A stretch of DNA of 64,000 nucleotides from Yersinia intermedia (GCF_900635455.1 NZ_LR134116.1:2170001-2234000), one strand, 5' to 3'. Positions 10,949 to 20,675 are shown, numbered from the stretch's first letter. Notes: generated by a model not told the origin, from the sequence alone. Translations and numbers: made by a program.

Positions 10949-11764
10949 TCAATCGGGTTGCGCCGCAGCACGCAATTGTTTCATTACCGCTGGCGTGTGA
11001 AGGCCGAAACTCAATAATGCTCTATCATCCAGTATTAACACCTGACGTTGCTGACCCGCTGGGGTAAGCGCAATTCCGGGAATGCGCCAGACGTTATCAA
11101 CCCCGCCCAGTGATATCACCCCATGAGTGGTCATAATCAGCAAATCTGGCGCACTGGCAATAATCCCCTCCTGTGACAGCGGGCGGTAGCCTGTAAACTC
11201 ATGTATCGCATTCTTAAGTCCAGTACGACGAAATAAGGTATCGGCAGGGGTGTGCGTACCGGCCGCCAGTGGCGGGATCCCAGCATGACTCATAATAAAT
11301 AAGACCTTGACCGGCAAAGGCGTAGACATGATCTCTGCCAGTTGTTGCTGATAATGCTGTATCAGTTGCTGGCCTTTTTGTGCTTGATTCAACGTGGCGG
11401 CAATCAGTTGTATTTTAGCGGGCACCCCTTCTGGCGTGGTATCCACTGGGATATAGACCACGTTGATTCCGCTTGCCTCAACTTGGCGCAGCGCGCTTGA
11501 AGCGGATGCGCGCGTGGTGCTTAACACCAGTGTCGGTTTTAAAGCGAGAATGCCTTCAGTATTGAGTTGCCGCATAAAACCCACATCCGGTAATTCTTTT
11601 AGCGCTTCAGGGCTAACACTGGCGCGATCTCTGGCAACAATATAGGCACCTACGCCTAATGCGTAGGTGATTTCAGAGACATCGTTACCGATAGTGATAA
11701 TCCGTTGACTCGCCTGACAGTTTACCGCGATAACGACAGTAAATATCAACAACCATTTATTCAT
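10949..11764 (-). CDS. hmuT: Heme ABC transporter substrate-binding protein, HmuT/HemT-like
   Basis: This is a 271-residue periplasmic binding protein with an N-terminal signal peptide ending near residue 18 (CQA). It has the two-lobed fold pattern of heme-binding ABC transporter proteins (VSEITYALG, PLSQEGIIASAPDLLIM). Compared with remembered Y. pestis HmuT, the second heme-ligand position His160 (IMSHAG) is kept. The first ligand Tyr of the GYMR motif is Phe63 here (GFMR), while the adjacent Arg65 remains. The gene overlaps hmuS by 8 bp. No hmuU permease or hmuV ATPase follows: the next gene is convergent selO. It may need a permease encoded elsewhere, or may bind a different ligand. Confidence 0.85.
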   Translation of the reverse strand: MNKWLLIFTVVIAVNCQASQRIITIGNDVSEITYALGVGAYIVARDRASVSPEALKELPDVGFMRQLNTEGILALKPTLVLSTTRASASSALRQVEASGINVVYIPVDTTPEGVPAKIQLIAATLNQAQKGQQLIQHYQQQLAEIMSTPLPVKVLFIMSHAGIPPLAAGTHTPADTLFRRTGLKNAIHEFTGYRPLSQEGIIASAPDLLIMTTHGVISLGGVDNVWRIPGIALTPAGQQRQVLILDDRALLSFGLHTPAVMKQLRAAAQPD

Positions 11765-12818
11765 GTGTTGACTCTATAACCGTTAATTCTGCGAGTTGTT
11801 CAATCCACTGACTTTGCTCGGATTGACCTTCATTGCGCTGACCAAACACTTGTAAGATATGCTTACCCTGGTTATCGAGGAGTTCCAGACTTGAGATATA
11901 ACCGTCCTTGGTGGGTTTGCGTGTTACCCAAATCTCTGCAATGGCATCTTTGTTTAAATACAGATTAAAGCGCTGATTAAGCACATTAATCGACAGTTGT
12001 TCGTCGGCATGTGTATTCCGTTCGACTATTAATTGTTCAATTACGCCGGTGAATATCTGTATACACCCACTGTTACCGACAAATAGCATTATCTCGTTCT
12101 GACGAGCTTGTGCCGCACGAAGTATTTGACTCAGTGACTGGTTATCAACCTGAAACGCCAAATCGTCGCCGACAGCACGGAAAGCCTGTTTACGGGTAAT
12201 TTTGTGGCGTTTCAATAGCATAAAGAATTGATGGATATCATTCATTTTGCGCCACTCAGCATCAATAAGGGCGTTATTGAGAGGTGCTGTACCGCTGAGT
12301 TCCTGATCCCTGGGGTGTAGGACCAGCGGAGTGTTATCCGTGGCACGATATTTAGTCACTAATGCTTGCCAGGCATTAAGATCTGTCTCACCGATGCAAT
12401 AGATTTGATGGATTGGATTACCCTGAAGATCAAAGCATTGAATACTATGTTGCTCACCTTGCGGTGTTGTCTCACACAGACTAAAAATGGCATCCCATTG
12501 GCGGAAAAACAGCCTTAAATCCAGGGCGCGTGGGTTAAGAATCAAGCCAAGGTGACCATGTAAACGCAAATTCTGATACTCACCGATTATCTCATGTCGC
12601 GCGCATTGATTGGCAGTGACCGACTTTGTTACCCCCACATGCGCTAATTCTGCCAACAATACGCTGGCACTGATATTTAAGCGTTCCATATCATGGCCGA
12701 CACGGGCATATGCCAACTCTGCTTCGCTGACATTCAGGCTTTCTGCTAAATCACAGGTGGGTAATTGAGGGTTGAGCTGCTTTGCGCTCAGGTAACGTTG
12801 ATACAGTGACATTTCCAT
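11757..12818 (-). CDS. hmuS: Cytoplasmic heme-handling protein, HmuS/HemS-like
   Basis: Proteins of the HemS/ChuS/HmuS family bind heme in the cytoplasm after import and act in heme delivery or degradation. The 353 residues form two repeated halves. The heme ligand His196 (in NDIHQFF) and Arg102 (in DLRLFF) fall at the same numbers as in Y. enterocolitica HemS, so the heme site looks intact. The sequence is clearly diverged from the HemS/HmuS copies remembered for the main Yersinia heme operon, so this is likely a paralogue. It overlaps hmuT and follows hmuR by 132 bp. Confidence 0.88.
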   Translation of the reverse strand: MEMSLYQRYLSAKQLNPQLPTCDLAESLNVSEAELAYARVGHDMERLNISASVLLAELAHVGVTKSVTANQCARHEIIGEYQNLRLHGHLGLILNPRALDLRLFFRQWDAIFSLCETTPQGEQHSIQCFDLQGNPIHQIYCIGETDLNAWQALVTKYRATDNTPLVLHPRDQELSGTAPLNNALIDAEWRKMNDIHQFFMLLKRHKITRKQAFRAVGDDLAFQVDNQSLSQILRAAQARQNEIMLFVGNSGCIQIFTGVIEQLIVERNTHADEQLSINVLNQRFNLYLNKDAIAEIWVTRKPTKDGYISSLELLDNQGKHILQVFGQRNEGQSEQSQWIEQLAELTVIESTHE

Positions 12819-12950
12819 TTATTCATTCCTTTAAGATAGTGCCGCAACCCGTGTTATCGGATACGGCAGGTGTCCTTGGAACCACTCAATATGGTTCGTT
12901 AAGTATGGTGGCTTTCCAGATCAGGCGCTATATACAGTTTGGGTGAAATA

Positions 12951-14981
12951 TCACCATTGATAGCTGATCAGTAATTTGGCATTACGTCCATCCTGTGGGA
13001 TTGCTTGTGGTGAGTAATGCACTTTATTGAATGCATTACCCAATACTGCGGTGGTGGTGATGCCATTCAAGGAGCCTTGCCCACGGTAGCTTAGGTAAAA
13101 GTCATGAACCGCATAGCCTGCTTGCGGCGCATAGGGGCGGCGTGACGATGTTTTGGCATCATTATTTTTCATAAATTTGGTGTTTTCAGCCATGGTTAAT
13201 ACCCAACCGGCGTTAAAACCGCTGCTCGCAATGGGGACATTAAGCCTGCTGGTGACGGTATCTGGATTGATACTGTTAATGAATTGGCGGGTGTCGAGAT
13301 TAATAGCACGGGTACGGTTATAGGCCAGCGTCCAGTCAAACCATTGATTTTGGTAGTCCAGCGCTGCATCCCACCCCCAGCTTTTACTGCGCGGGATATT
13401 GATGTAGCCGGAGTAATTCTTACCAAAAAATTCGGTGTGGACTTCACTGGTGATACGGTCTTTGGCATCAATACTGAAGTAGCTGGCTTTGAATTCAACC
13501 GAATCATCATTGGACAATAATTGATCAAATGTCAAACCAAAACCCGCTTCGCGAGTGACGTTACTTTCGGGTTTTAGATTTGGATTGGGTCTCCAGCGAT
13601 TGGCAAAAGGCCCCATAGAAAAATGGATTGAATCATTATAAAGCTCAGTCAGCGTTGGCGTACGGAACGCCTGACTGTAGGCACTAAACAACATCAGCCA
13701 ATCAGTGGGTTTGAGGGTAACGGCTCCTTGAGTTGACCAATTTTTAGCTTCCCTATCAGCAAAACCGTTGCGGCTGTTTTTATAACTGTCGAAGCGGCTG
13801 CCTACCAGTAAGGTAATGGGTAAATCACGCAGTGTAACTTCGTCTTGTAACCAACCGGAGGAGAATTTGATTTCAGCGGGGGGGAAACTACGAATAACAC
13901 CGCTCGGAACTTGCTCTTGATGATAGGTTTCGATGCCATAAGTGAATACATTTGCTGCGGGGCTGTGGGTAAATAGCATGCTGTTATTTTCCAGCTTTAA
14001 ACCTCGGGTGATCTGTTTTCGGCGGCCATAGCCCTCACGATTGACGTTATCACTAATACTGATTTCGGAATGATAGAGTCGGGTGGTGGCATCCAGCCAG
14101 TCAAGGTGTTGTGGTTGCAGGCGGTAGGTTAATTCAGCATCACGTTGAAGGGTGGAACGATTCATCATTGGATTTTTATTAAATCTTAAGTCAGGCGCAC
14201 TAAGATTAGCCATGCGCGGTTCTAGCGCTTGGTTATTGTAATAACGCAGGGCGGTGGTTAACGACTGGCTGCCAGAAAGAGCGGCGGTGCCTTTAAACAT
14301 CAGGCTGTTAATCGTTTCATCATTCGGCGCTTCATTACCGTTGCCGTGGTAAGTATTGCCGACCTTACGTTTGCTTAGCGCGATAATGCCGTCAAGATGC
14401 TCTGTGCGGCCAAAAACGGACATCCCGGAGCCGATACTATGATAACCCGTGGCCCCATAGCCGCTAACTCGGAAGCCAAGATTTTGGCCATCTGCCAGCA
14501 AGTCGGCCGCATCAACAGTTTGGTAAGCAATCACCCCGCCCATGGCGCCACTGCCAAACCTTGATGTTGATGGGCTACGAATGACGCTGATTTGCTTTAT
14601 CAGGGCCGGCTCAAGGAAGGTACCATTGATATTGGCACCATTAATGCCCTGACGAATACCATCGACCAGCACCATAACGCCATACTGATCATACCCCCTG
14701 AGATTTATATTTTGCCCGTTGGTGCGCCCAACACCGCCCACACTCACACCCGGTACGTTTTGCAGCATTTCTGCGGCGGTGGTGGCGGTTTGTTTTTGTG
14801 GCAATCTGGCATCAATGACGGTAACTGTGCCAGGGGTGCTAAAACTGTCCGTCACCGCTTGAGTTCCAGTAACCACCAGGGTGTGATTCTTACTCGTAGA
14901 TGCTGAGTGAGCTGTTGCCAGTGGGGATAGCGCTACGGTTATCGCCACACTGCATAAAGACAAACGAAAAAAACGAAGCAT
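12951..14981 (-). CDS. hmuR: TonB-dependent heme/hemoglobin-type receptor, HmuR/HemR-like
   Basis: This is a 676-residue outer-membrane receptor with a signal peptide (cleavage near residue 27), a plug domain at about 35-150 and a beta-barrel ending in the typical C-terminal aromatic residue (SYQW). FRTP (439-442) and NPNLKPES resemble the FRAP/NPNL motifs of heme receptors. His453 matches the barrel histidine of HmuR/ShuA. The plug histidine of the GHLN motif is replaced by Asn117 (GANIN). The ATG at 14981 is preferred because GGAGAG lies 6 bp upstream; a TTG at 14987 abuts it. The gene is downstream of hmuP and the Fur box. Confidence 0.9.
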   Translation of the reverse strand: MLRFFRLSLCSVAITVALSPLATAHSASTSKNHTLVVTGTQAVTDSFSTPGTVTVIDARLPQKQTATTAAEMLQNVPGVSVGGVGRTNGQNINLRGYDQYGVMVLVDGIRQGINGANINGTFLEPALIKQISVIRSPSTSRFGSGAMGGVIAYQTVDAADLLADGQNLGFRVSGYGATGYHSIGSGMSVFGRTEHLDGIIALSKRKVGNTYHGNGNEAPNDETINSLMFKGTAALSGSQSLTTALRYYNNQALEPRMANLSAPDLRFNKNPMMNRSTLQRDAELTYRLQPQHLDWLDATTRLYHSEISISDNVNREGYGRRKQITRGLKLENNSMLFTHSPAANVFTYGIETYHQEQVPSGVIRSFPPAEIKFSSGWLQDEVTLRDLPITLLVGSRFDSYKNSRNGFADREAKNWSTQGAVTLKPTDWLMLFSAYSQAFRTPTLTELYNDSIHFSMGPFANRWRPNPNLKPESNVTREAGFGLTFDQLLSNDDSVEFKASYFSIDAKDRITSEVHTEFFGKNYSGYINIPRSKSWGWDAALDYQNQWFDWTLAYNRTRAINLDTRQFINSINPDTVTSRLNVPIASSGFNAGWVLTMAENTKFMKNNDAKTSSRRPYAPQAGYAVHDFYLSYRGQGSLNGITTTAVLGNAFNKVHYSPQAIPQDGRNAKLLISYQW

Positions 14982-15097
14982 AAGCAACTCTCCATATGTT
15001 ATTAAACATAATCAATAAGTTGCTGGCTGCCTGAGTATTCAATATAAGGTGGCTGGCGTAGTGGAAATTCTTTCAAAATAGGCGCTAACGACCCAAA

Positions 15098-15286
15098 TCA
15101 CTTGGTCAGTATCAGTTTACCTGCTTTGGTTTGGCGCAAATAATAGAGCTGCCCTTGGTGATTGATCATCACTACATCATGTTGGCCAAGCAGTTGTCCG
15201 CTGTTGATACAGGATAATTGCAAAACAGCAGAGTTTTGCTCTGGTGCGCAGTTTACTGTTTGAATAGGATAGATGGCTTTGTGCAT
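15098..15286 (-). CDS. hmuP: Hemin uptake protein HmuP/HemP family
   Basis: This is a 62-residue protein of the HemP/HmuP family, found as the first gene of many heme-uptake operons and implicated in their expression. The family signature is the C-terminal stretch GQLYYLRQTKAGKLILTK. It lies upstream of hmuR and just downstream of a Fur box, consistent with an iron-repressed first gene. E. coli keeps only this gene, as ydiE, at the same position between aroH and ydiU. Confidence 0.88.
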   Translation of the reverse strand: MHKAIYPIQTVNCAPEQNSAVLQLSCINSGQLLGQHDVVMINHQGQLYYLRQTKAGKLILTK

Positions 15287-15317
15287 AAGAAGTGTTCTTT
15301 AGAGTACATATTTAAGT

Positions 15318-15336
15318 GATAATGATTATCATCTCC
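15318..15336 (-). promoter_or_regulatory. Fur box upstream of hmuP
   Basis: Read on the minus strand, this 19-mer matches 16 of 19 bases of the Fur consensus GATAATGATAATCATTATC. It lies 32 bp before the hmuP start, in an AT-rich promoter region. The rest of the 253-bp gap between hmuP and aroH shows no gene. Confidence 0.8.
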
Positions 15337-15484
15337 ATGGGTGAATGGTTTCAATAACAATCTCTATTACTTTTTATGTTAATTCCTTTATTTTGCTTAG
15401 TAATTAATATTTTGGATAGATAGTTTAGAATTGATTTGTAAAAAGGGGGCTTGAGCGGAATGAGGGGGCGTAGACCATTTAATC

Positions 15485-15531
15485 CAGTGATAGAACAGAC
15501 TCGCTATAGCGGTTAACCCATTCTATCACTG
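15485..15531 (-). terminator. 11-bp inverted repeat after aroH
   Basis: Perfect 11-bp arms (15485-15495 and 15521-15531; CAGTGATAGAA / TTCTATCACTG) flank a 25-base loop just downstream of the aroH stop. No strong T-run follows on the minus strand. It may be a weak terminator or a 3' stabilising hairpin. Confidence 0.4.
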
Positions 15532-15539
15532 TGTGTTAA

Positions 15540-16586
15540 TCAAAACCGACTACTGACCGCATCCGCCAGCAAGCTCAATAATTGCTCAGTATCCGCCCAG
15601 TTTAGGCACGGATCGGTGATGGACTGCCCGTAGGTCAAGGCTTGGCCTGCAACAATTTTCTGCGTGCCTTCAATCAGGAAGCTTTCAGCCATCACACCTA
15701 CAATCGCGGTAGATCCGGCACGAATTTGCTGCCCGATATCAGCGGCAACTTCCAATTGGCGGCGGTGCATTTTCTGACAATTACCATGGCTGAAATCAAC
15801 CACCAGATGTTCAGGTAAATCGAACTCACGCAGGCTGTCACAGGCAGCGGCAATATCTGATGCGCCATAATTAGGTTTTTTGCCTCCACGCATAATAATG
15901 TGCCCATGCGGGTTGCCACTGGTTTGGTAAATAGTCATCTGGCCGTTTTTATCTGGCGATAAAAACATATGACTGGCCTGTGCGGCACGGATAGCATCAA
16001 TTGCAATGCGGGTATTGCCGTCGGTGCCATTTTTGAAACCAACCGGGCAGGAGAGGGCCGATGCCATTTCTCGATGAATCTGGCTTTCCGTGGTACGTGC
16101 GCCAATAGCCCCCCAACTGATCAGATCAGCAATGTACTGGCCCGTCACCATATCAAGGAATTCGGTGGCAGTAGGTAGACCTAACTCATTAACTGCCAGT
16201 AACAGTTTGCGCGCCATCTCGATCCCAAGATTGACCTGACATGAGCCATCCAACGCAGGGTCAGAAATCAGCCCTTTCCAGCCCACTACGGTGCGCGGTT
16301 TCTCGAAATAGGTGCGCATGACAATTTCCAAACGATCCTGATAGCGCTCACGCAATACATTCAGCCGCGTGGCGTAGTCAATGGCGGCATCAAGATCGTG
16401 AATCGAGCAAGGGCCAACCACCACCAGCAGGCGTGAGTCTTCACCGGTGAGTATTTTTTCAATTCGCTTACGTGACGCTGTCACGTTATCTGCTATCCCC
16501 TCGGATATCGGCAACTTTTCCGCCAGTTGTTGTGGCGTGATTAAGCTATCGATGCGCGCGGTCCGCAGTTCATCTGTTTTATGCAT
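15540..16586 (-). CDS. aroH: 3-deoxy-7-phosphoheptulonate synthase AroH
   Basis: This enzyme condenses phosphoenolpyruvate with erythrose 4-phosphate, the first step of aromatic amino acid synthesis. It is a type I DAHP synthase with GPCSIHD near residue 58, FEKPRTVVGWKGLISDP near 94 and DFSHGNC near 266. The sequence follows the tryptophan-sensitive E. coli isozyme AroH closely (348 residues), and the neighbours ppsR, ppsA and hemP/ydiE agree with that. I did not see a convincing TrpR operator upstream. Confidence 0.93.
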   Translation of the reverse strand: MHKTDELRTARIDSLITPQQLAEKLPISEGIADNVTASRKRIEKILTGEDSRLLVVVGPCSIHDLDAAIDYATRLNVLRERYQDRLEIVMRTYFEKPRTVVGWKGLISDPALDGSCQVNLGIEMARKLLLAVNELGLPTATEFLDMVTGQYIADLISWGAIGARTTESQIHREMASALSCPVGFKNGTDGNTRIAIDAIRAAQASHMFLSPDKNGQMTIYQTSGNPHGHIIMRGGKKPNYGASDIAAACDSLREFDLPEHLVVDFSHGNCQKMHRRQLEVAADIGQQIRAGSTAIVGVMAESFLIEGTQKIVAGQALTYGQSITDPCLNWADTEQLLSLLADAVSSRF

Positions 16587-16742
16587 GGAAATTCTCTAAA
16601 TCTGTTCTTCTCTGCGGCAGGAATACCGGGAAGTGATGGCGATCACAATAAACCAAAACTAAATGAATTCAACCGCCATGGCCTTCATTCATACAATTTA
16701 TGATGAAATAAACTGTAAATAATATCCCAAGCAAATATTCCA

Positions 16743-17564
16743 TCAAAACATGCGGCGACTCATGCCTAAAATATCCAGGATTTTGGTGGAGATTTCCTCA
16801 ACGGAGTAGTTAGTGGAGTTCAGATAACGAATCTGATTTTTGCGGAATAATGCTTCCACTTCACCCACCTCCATTCGGCATTGGCGTAACGAGGCATAAC
16901 GGCTATTTTCACGCCGTTCTTCGCGGATTGCCGCCAGCCGCTCAGGGTTAATCGTCAAACCAAACAGCTTTTGCTGAAAAGGCTTCAGCGCGGCAGGAAG
17001 TTGCAAATTGTCCATATCATCGGCGATAAACGGGTAGTTTGCAGCACGAATACCAAACTGCATGGCTAAATAGAGGCTGGTTGGGGTTTTACCACAACGG
17101 GAAACCCCCAATAGAATCACCTGTGCTTGGTCCAGATTACGTAGCGAAATACCGTCATCATGGGCCAGGGCATAGTCGATAGCCGCGATTCGCGCATCGT
17201 ATTTACCCAAATTGCTGGCAGTGAGACCGTGAGTTCGGTTGAGCACCGGTTGGGGGTCGACCCCCAGTTCACTCTGTAGAGGGGCGACCAGTGCTTGCAC
17301 AATATCCTGACAAAATCCCTCGCTGTGCTGAATGAGTTCACGTACTTCGGCGCTGATTATTGAATAGAAAACCAGCGGTCTAACGCCAGTTTCTTGATAT
17401 ATCTGATTAATCTTCTGGCAAACCTCTTGCGCGCGCGCTGCACTTTCGACAAATGGCAACGTAAAGGTGGTGGCTTTAACTGGGAACTGTGACAGAACCG
17501 CATGACCGAGCACTTCTGCGGTGATGGCGGTACCATCCGAAATATAAAACACACTTCTTTCCAC
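16743..17564 (-). CDS. ppsR: PEP synthase regulatory protein PpsR (kinase/pyrophosphorylase)
   Basis: PpsR switches PEP synthase off by ADP-dependent phosphorylation of a threonine next to its catalytic histidine, and on by phosphate-dependent removal. The P-loop [11 protein letters not shown] lies near residue 153, and the C-terminal half ([17 protein letters not shown]) is highly conserved in the family. The start is GTG at 17564, giving 273 residues. It is divergently placed to its target ppsA, with a 281-bp shared upstream region. Confidence 0.95.
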   Translation of the reverse strand: MERSVFYISDGTAITAEVLGHAVLSQFPVKATTFTLPFVESAARAQEVCQKINQIYQETGVRPLVFYSIISAEVRELIQHSEGFCQDIVQALVAPLQSELGVDPQPVLNRTHGLTASNLGKYDARIAAIDYALAHDDGISLRNLDQAQVILLGVSRCGKTPTSLYLAMQFGIRAANYPFIADDMDNLQLPAALKPFQQKLFGLTINPERLAAIREERRENSRYASLRQCRMEVGEVEALFRKNQIRYLNSTNYSVEEISTKILDILGMSRRMF

Positions 17565-17711
17565 GCTGACTCCTGAGTATTTTGCGGCCGGATTCGTTGT
17601 ACTGCTAAATAAGCGTCTTATGACAAGTTTAACGCAATCAGTGTGCCTGATTCGGCTTATCGGTAAAGCGTTTGCTGTCAGAATCGCCTGAAAATAACTT
17701 TTCTTGTTGGG

Positions 17712-17725
17712 TTGATCGATTCACC
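17712..17725 (-). promoter_or_regulatory. Cra (FruR) operator in the ppsR-ppsA intergenic region
   Basis: The minus strand reads GGTGAATCGATCAA, a full 14/14 match to the Cra consensus RSTGAAWCSNTHHW. It lies about 120 bp upstream of ppsA. Cra activates ppsA in E. coli, so the same gluconeogenic control is inferred here. Confidence 0.7.
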
Positions 17726-17845
17726 TGTCCATGGGCTATGGATCATTGTGCTAGTCTGAAATGGCTGATTCGTCAGCCGTACACGTCCATCTGTACCCTA
17801 ATGACCGTCCATAACTAATAGACAATGTAAAAAAGGATTGTTTCG

Positions 17846-20230
17846 ATGTCCAACAATGGCCTAAATCTGTGCAATGTGCTTTGGTACAACCAGCTTGGCA
17901 TGAATGATGTTGAGCGGGTTGGCGGCAAAAATGCCTCCCTGGGTGAAATGATAACTAACCTTTCAGATCTGGGTGTTTCGGTACCTAATGGTTTTGCTAC
18001 CACCGCTCAAGCATTTAACGAATTTCTGGAGCAAAGCGGTGTTAACCAACGCATTTATCAGTTGTTGGATCAGACCAACGTTGATGATATTGCGGCATTA
18101 GCCAAAGCGGGTGCGCAGATTCGTCAATGGGTGGTTGAGACGCCGTTCCATCCGGAGTTTGAACAGGCTATTCATGAAGCCTACGAACAATTAGCGGAAG
18201 GTGAGCCAGAGGCTTCTTTTGCCGTGCGTTCATCGGCCACCGCTGAAGATATGCCAGATGCCTCCTTTGCCGGTCAGCAGGAAACCTTCCTGAATGTGCA
18301 GGGGATTGATGCGGTGATGGTTGCCATCAAACATGTCTTTGCCTCACTGTTCAATGATCGCGCTATTTCCTATCGTGTACACCAGGGGTATGACCACCGT
18401 GGCGTGGCGCTGTCTGCCGGTGTACAACGGATGGTGCGTTCTGATCTCGCGTCTGCGGGCGTGATGTTTACCATTGATACCGAGTCAGGTTTCGATCAGG
18501 TGGTATTTATCACCGCAGCCTATGGTTTAGGAGAGATGGTGGTGCAAGGGGCGGTGAACCCGGATGAGTTTTATGTCCATAAACCAACATTGCGTAATGG
18601 CAAACCCGCGATTGTGCGCCGCACCATGGGGTCGAAGAAAATTCGCATGATCTATGCTGAAAGCCAGGAACATGGCAAACAGGTGCAGATTGAAGATGTG
18701 CCAGAAGAGCAACGCAATCGTTTCGCTCTTAGTGATGACGAAGTGCAAGCGCTGGCGCATCAGGCATTATCAATCGAAAAACATTATGGTCGCCCGATGG
18801 ACATTGAGTGGGCCAAAGATGGTCATACCGGTAAGCTGTTCATCGTGCAAGCTCGCCCGGAAACGGTGCGTTCCAATCAGCAAGTCATGGAACGTTATCT
18901 GCTCAATGCCCAAAGTGAGGTGTTGGTGGAGGGGCGCGCCATTGGTCATCGTATTGGTGCGGGGCCGGTTAAAGTCATTAATGATATTAGCGAGATGGAT
19001 CGCATTCAGGCGGGTGATGTACTGGTAACCGACATGACTGACCCTGATTGGGAACCGATCATGAAAAAAGCGTCGGCGATTGTGACTAACCGTGGCGGGC
19101 GCACCTGCCATGCGGCAATCATCGCTCGTGAGCTGGGGATCCCGGCAGTTGTGGGTTGCGGTAATGCCACTGATATTCTGAAAGAAGGGCAGAATGTAAC
19201 GGTCTCCTGCGCTGAAGGGGATACGGGCTATGTCTATCAAGAATTGCTCGATTTCTCAATTCAGAGTTCACAGGTTACTGAATTGCCAGATTTGCCGTTA
19301 AAAATAATGATGAATGTTGGCAATCCAGACCGAGCCTTCGATTTTGCTCGCTTACCGAATGAAGGCGTTGGCTTGGCGCGCTTGGAATTTATCATCAACC
19401 GCATGATTGGCGTGCATCCTAAAGCATTGCTGGAGTTCGATAGCCAGGAGCCGGCAATACAGGCGGAAATCAAAGCGCTGATGAAGGGTTATGACGATCC
19501 GGTTGAGTTTTACGTCGGCCGTTTGACCGAAGGGATTTCTACCTTAGGGGCGGCTTTCTGGCCAAAACGTGTGATTGTGCGTTTGTCTGATTTTAAATCC
19601 AACGAGTACGCTAATCTGGTTGGCGGAGAGGCTTATGAACCCCATGAAGAGAACCCGATGTTAGGCTTCCGTGGCGCGGGTCGTTATGTCGCAGACAGCT
19701 TCCGTGATTGTTTCGCACTGGAGTGTGAGGCGGTTAAGCGGGTGCGTAATGTGATGGGGCTGACTAACGTTGAGGTTATGGTGCCTTTCGTGCGCACGGT
19801 GGCTCAGGCAGAGGCGGTGGTGGCTGAACTGGCAAGGCAAGGGCTGAAACGCGGTGAGAATGGCCTGAAACTTATTATGATGTGCGAAATCCCCTCCAAT
19901 GCGTTGCTGGCGGATCAATTCCTTGAGCATTTTGATGGTTTCTCTATCGGTTCCAATGATATGACTCAGTTAACATTGGGGCTGGATCGCGACTCCGGTG
20001 TGGTTTCTGAACTGTTCGATGAGCGCAATGAAGCCGTTAAGGCGCTGCTATCGATGGCCATTACGGCCGCAAAACGCCAAGGCAAGTATGTGGGTATTTG
20101 TGGTCAGGGCCCGTCAGACCATGAGGATTTTGCATTATGGCTGATGGAGCAGGGGATCGACAGTTTGTCCCTTAACCCGGACACCGTGGTACAAACCTGG
20201 GTCAGTTTGGCGCAACATACCAAGCATTGA
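17846..20230 (+). CDS. ppsA: Phosphoenolpyruvate synthase
   Basis: PpsA converts pyruvate and ATP to PEP, AMP and phosphate, allowing growth on three-carbon substrates. The N-terminal nucleotide-binding domain shows [11 protein letters not shown] near residue 26 and [14 protein letters not shown] near 128. The phosphohistidine domain has [15 protein letters not shown], with the catalytic His and, two residues before it, the Thr targeted by PpsR. The C-terminal PEP-binding barrel ends with [11 protein letters not shown] and GICGQGPSD. Its 794 residues match the family, and AAAGGA precedes the ATG. Confidence 0.97.
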   Translation: MSNNGLNLCNVLWYNQLGMNDVERVGGKNASLGEMITNLSDLGVSVPNGFATTAQAFNEFLEQSGVNQRIYQLLDQTNVDDIAALAKAGAQIRQWVVETPFHPEFEQAIHEAYEQLAEGEPEASFAVRSSATAEDMPDASFAGQQETFLNVQGIDAVMVAIKHVFASLFNDRAISYRVHQGYDHRGVALSAGVQRMVRSDLASAGVMFTIDTESGFDQVVFITAAYGLGEMVVQGAVNPDEFYVHKPTLRNGKPAIVRRTMGSKKIRMIYAESQEHGKQVQIEDVPEEQRNRFALSDDEVQALAHQALSIEKHYGRPMDIEWAKDGHTGKLFIVQARPETVRSNQQVMERYLLNAQSEVLVEGRAIGHRIGAGPVKVINDISEMDRIQAGDVLVTDMTDPDWEPIMKKASAIVTNRGGRTCHAAIIARELGIPAVVGCGNATDILKEGQNVTVSCAEGDTGYVYQELLDFSIQSSQVTELPDLPLKIMMNVGNPDRAFDFARLPNEGVGLARLEFIINRMIGVHPKALLEFDSQEPAIQAEIKALMKGYDDPVEFYVGRLTEGISTLGAAFWPKRVIVRLSDFKSNEYANLVGGEAYEPHEENPMLGFRGAGRYVADSFRDCFALECEAVKRVRNVMGLTNVEVMVPFVRTVAQAEAVVAELARQGLKRGENGLKLIMMCEIPSNALLADQFLEHFDGFSIGSNDMTQLTLGLDRDSGVVSELFDERNEAVKALLSMAITAAKRQGKYVGICGQGPSDHEDFALWLMEQGIDSLSLNPDTVVQTWVSLAQHTKH

Positions 20231-20267
20231 TCGGTATCGGGTTATACCGATAAAGGAACATTTAATT

Positions 20268-20295
20268 ATCCGCAGCGTAGGTTGCGGATTTTTTT
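20268..20295 (+). terminator. Rho-independent terminator of ppsA
   Basis: The 7-bp stem ATCCGCA/TGCGGAT is followed at once by a run of seven T, 38 bp after the ppsA stop. A smaller hairpin (TCGGTAT/ATACCGA) precedes it at 20231-20250. Confidence 0.85.
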
Positions 20296-20373
20296 GCAAT
20301 AATGAGTAAAAAAAAGCCCGTCTTAGATGACAGGCAAAGACTACACACAGCAATACGTATTTCGATTACAGAT

Positions 20374-20409
20374 ATTTAAATAACTCACTTGAAAATGAGT
20401 TATTTAAAT
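20374..20409. repeat. 14-bp perfect inverted repeat between ppsA and ydiK
   Basis: Arms at 20374-20387 and 20396-20409 are perfect complements, with an 8-base loop. The arms are AT-rich and no T-run follows on either strand. It lies in the 445-bp gap between convergent ppsA and ydiK, which also holds the ppsA terminator and a weak GGGGTT/AACCCC stem at 20639-20667 near the ydiK end. I see no gene in this gap. Confidence 0.6.
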
Positions 20410-20675
20410 GCCTTGGAGAAAGCACTTTCTAATAGATAATATTAAGTAAATTCCGTGGCTTAGTCATTAAGAATCCTCTGATTATAATAGATTAAATTAA
20501 TGATTTTATGGAATTGATTTCATTCTGTTATTAATAATCATTCTATTTAATAACTAATGAAATACAGGTTGAGAATAGAGATAGAGGAATTAAACAGGGT
20601 TGTTCTTTATTGTTAATAGCGAATATCGCTAAATAATAGGGGTTCGGCAGCATAACCACCAAACCCCATTCAGGC

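Noticed and set aside
11757..12818. Possible frameshift or decay in hmuS
   Set aside because: The frame is intact over 353 residues and heme ligand positions His196 and Arg102 are kept, so it was not called a pseudogene.
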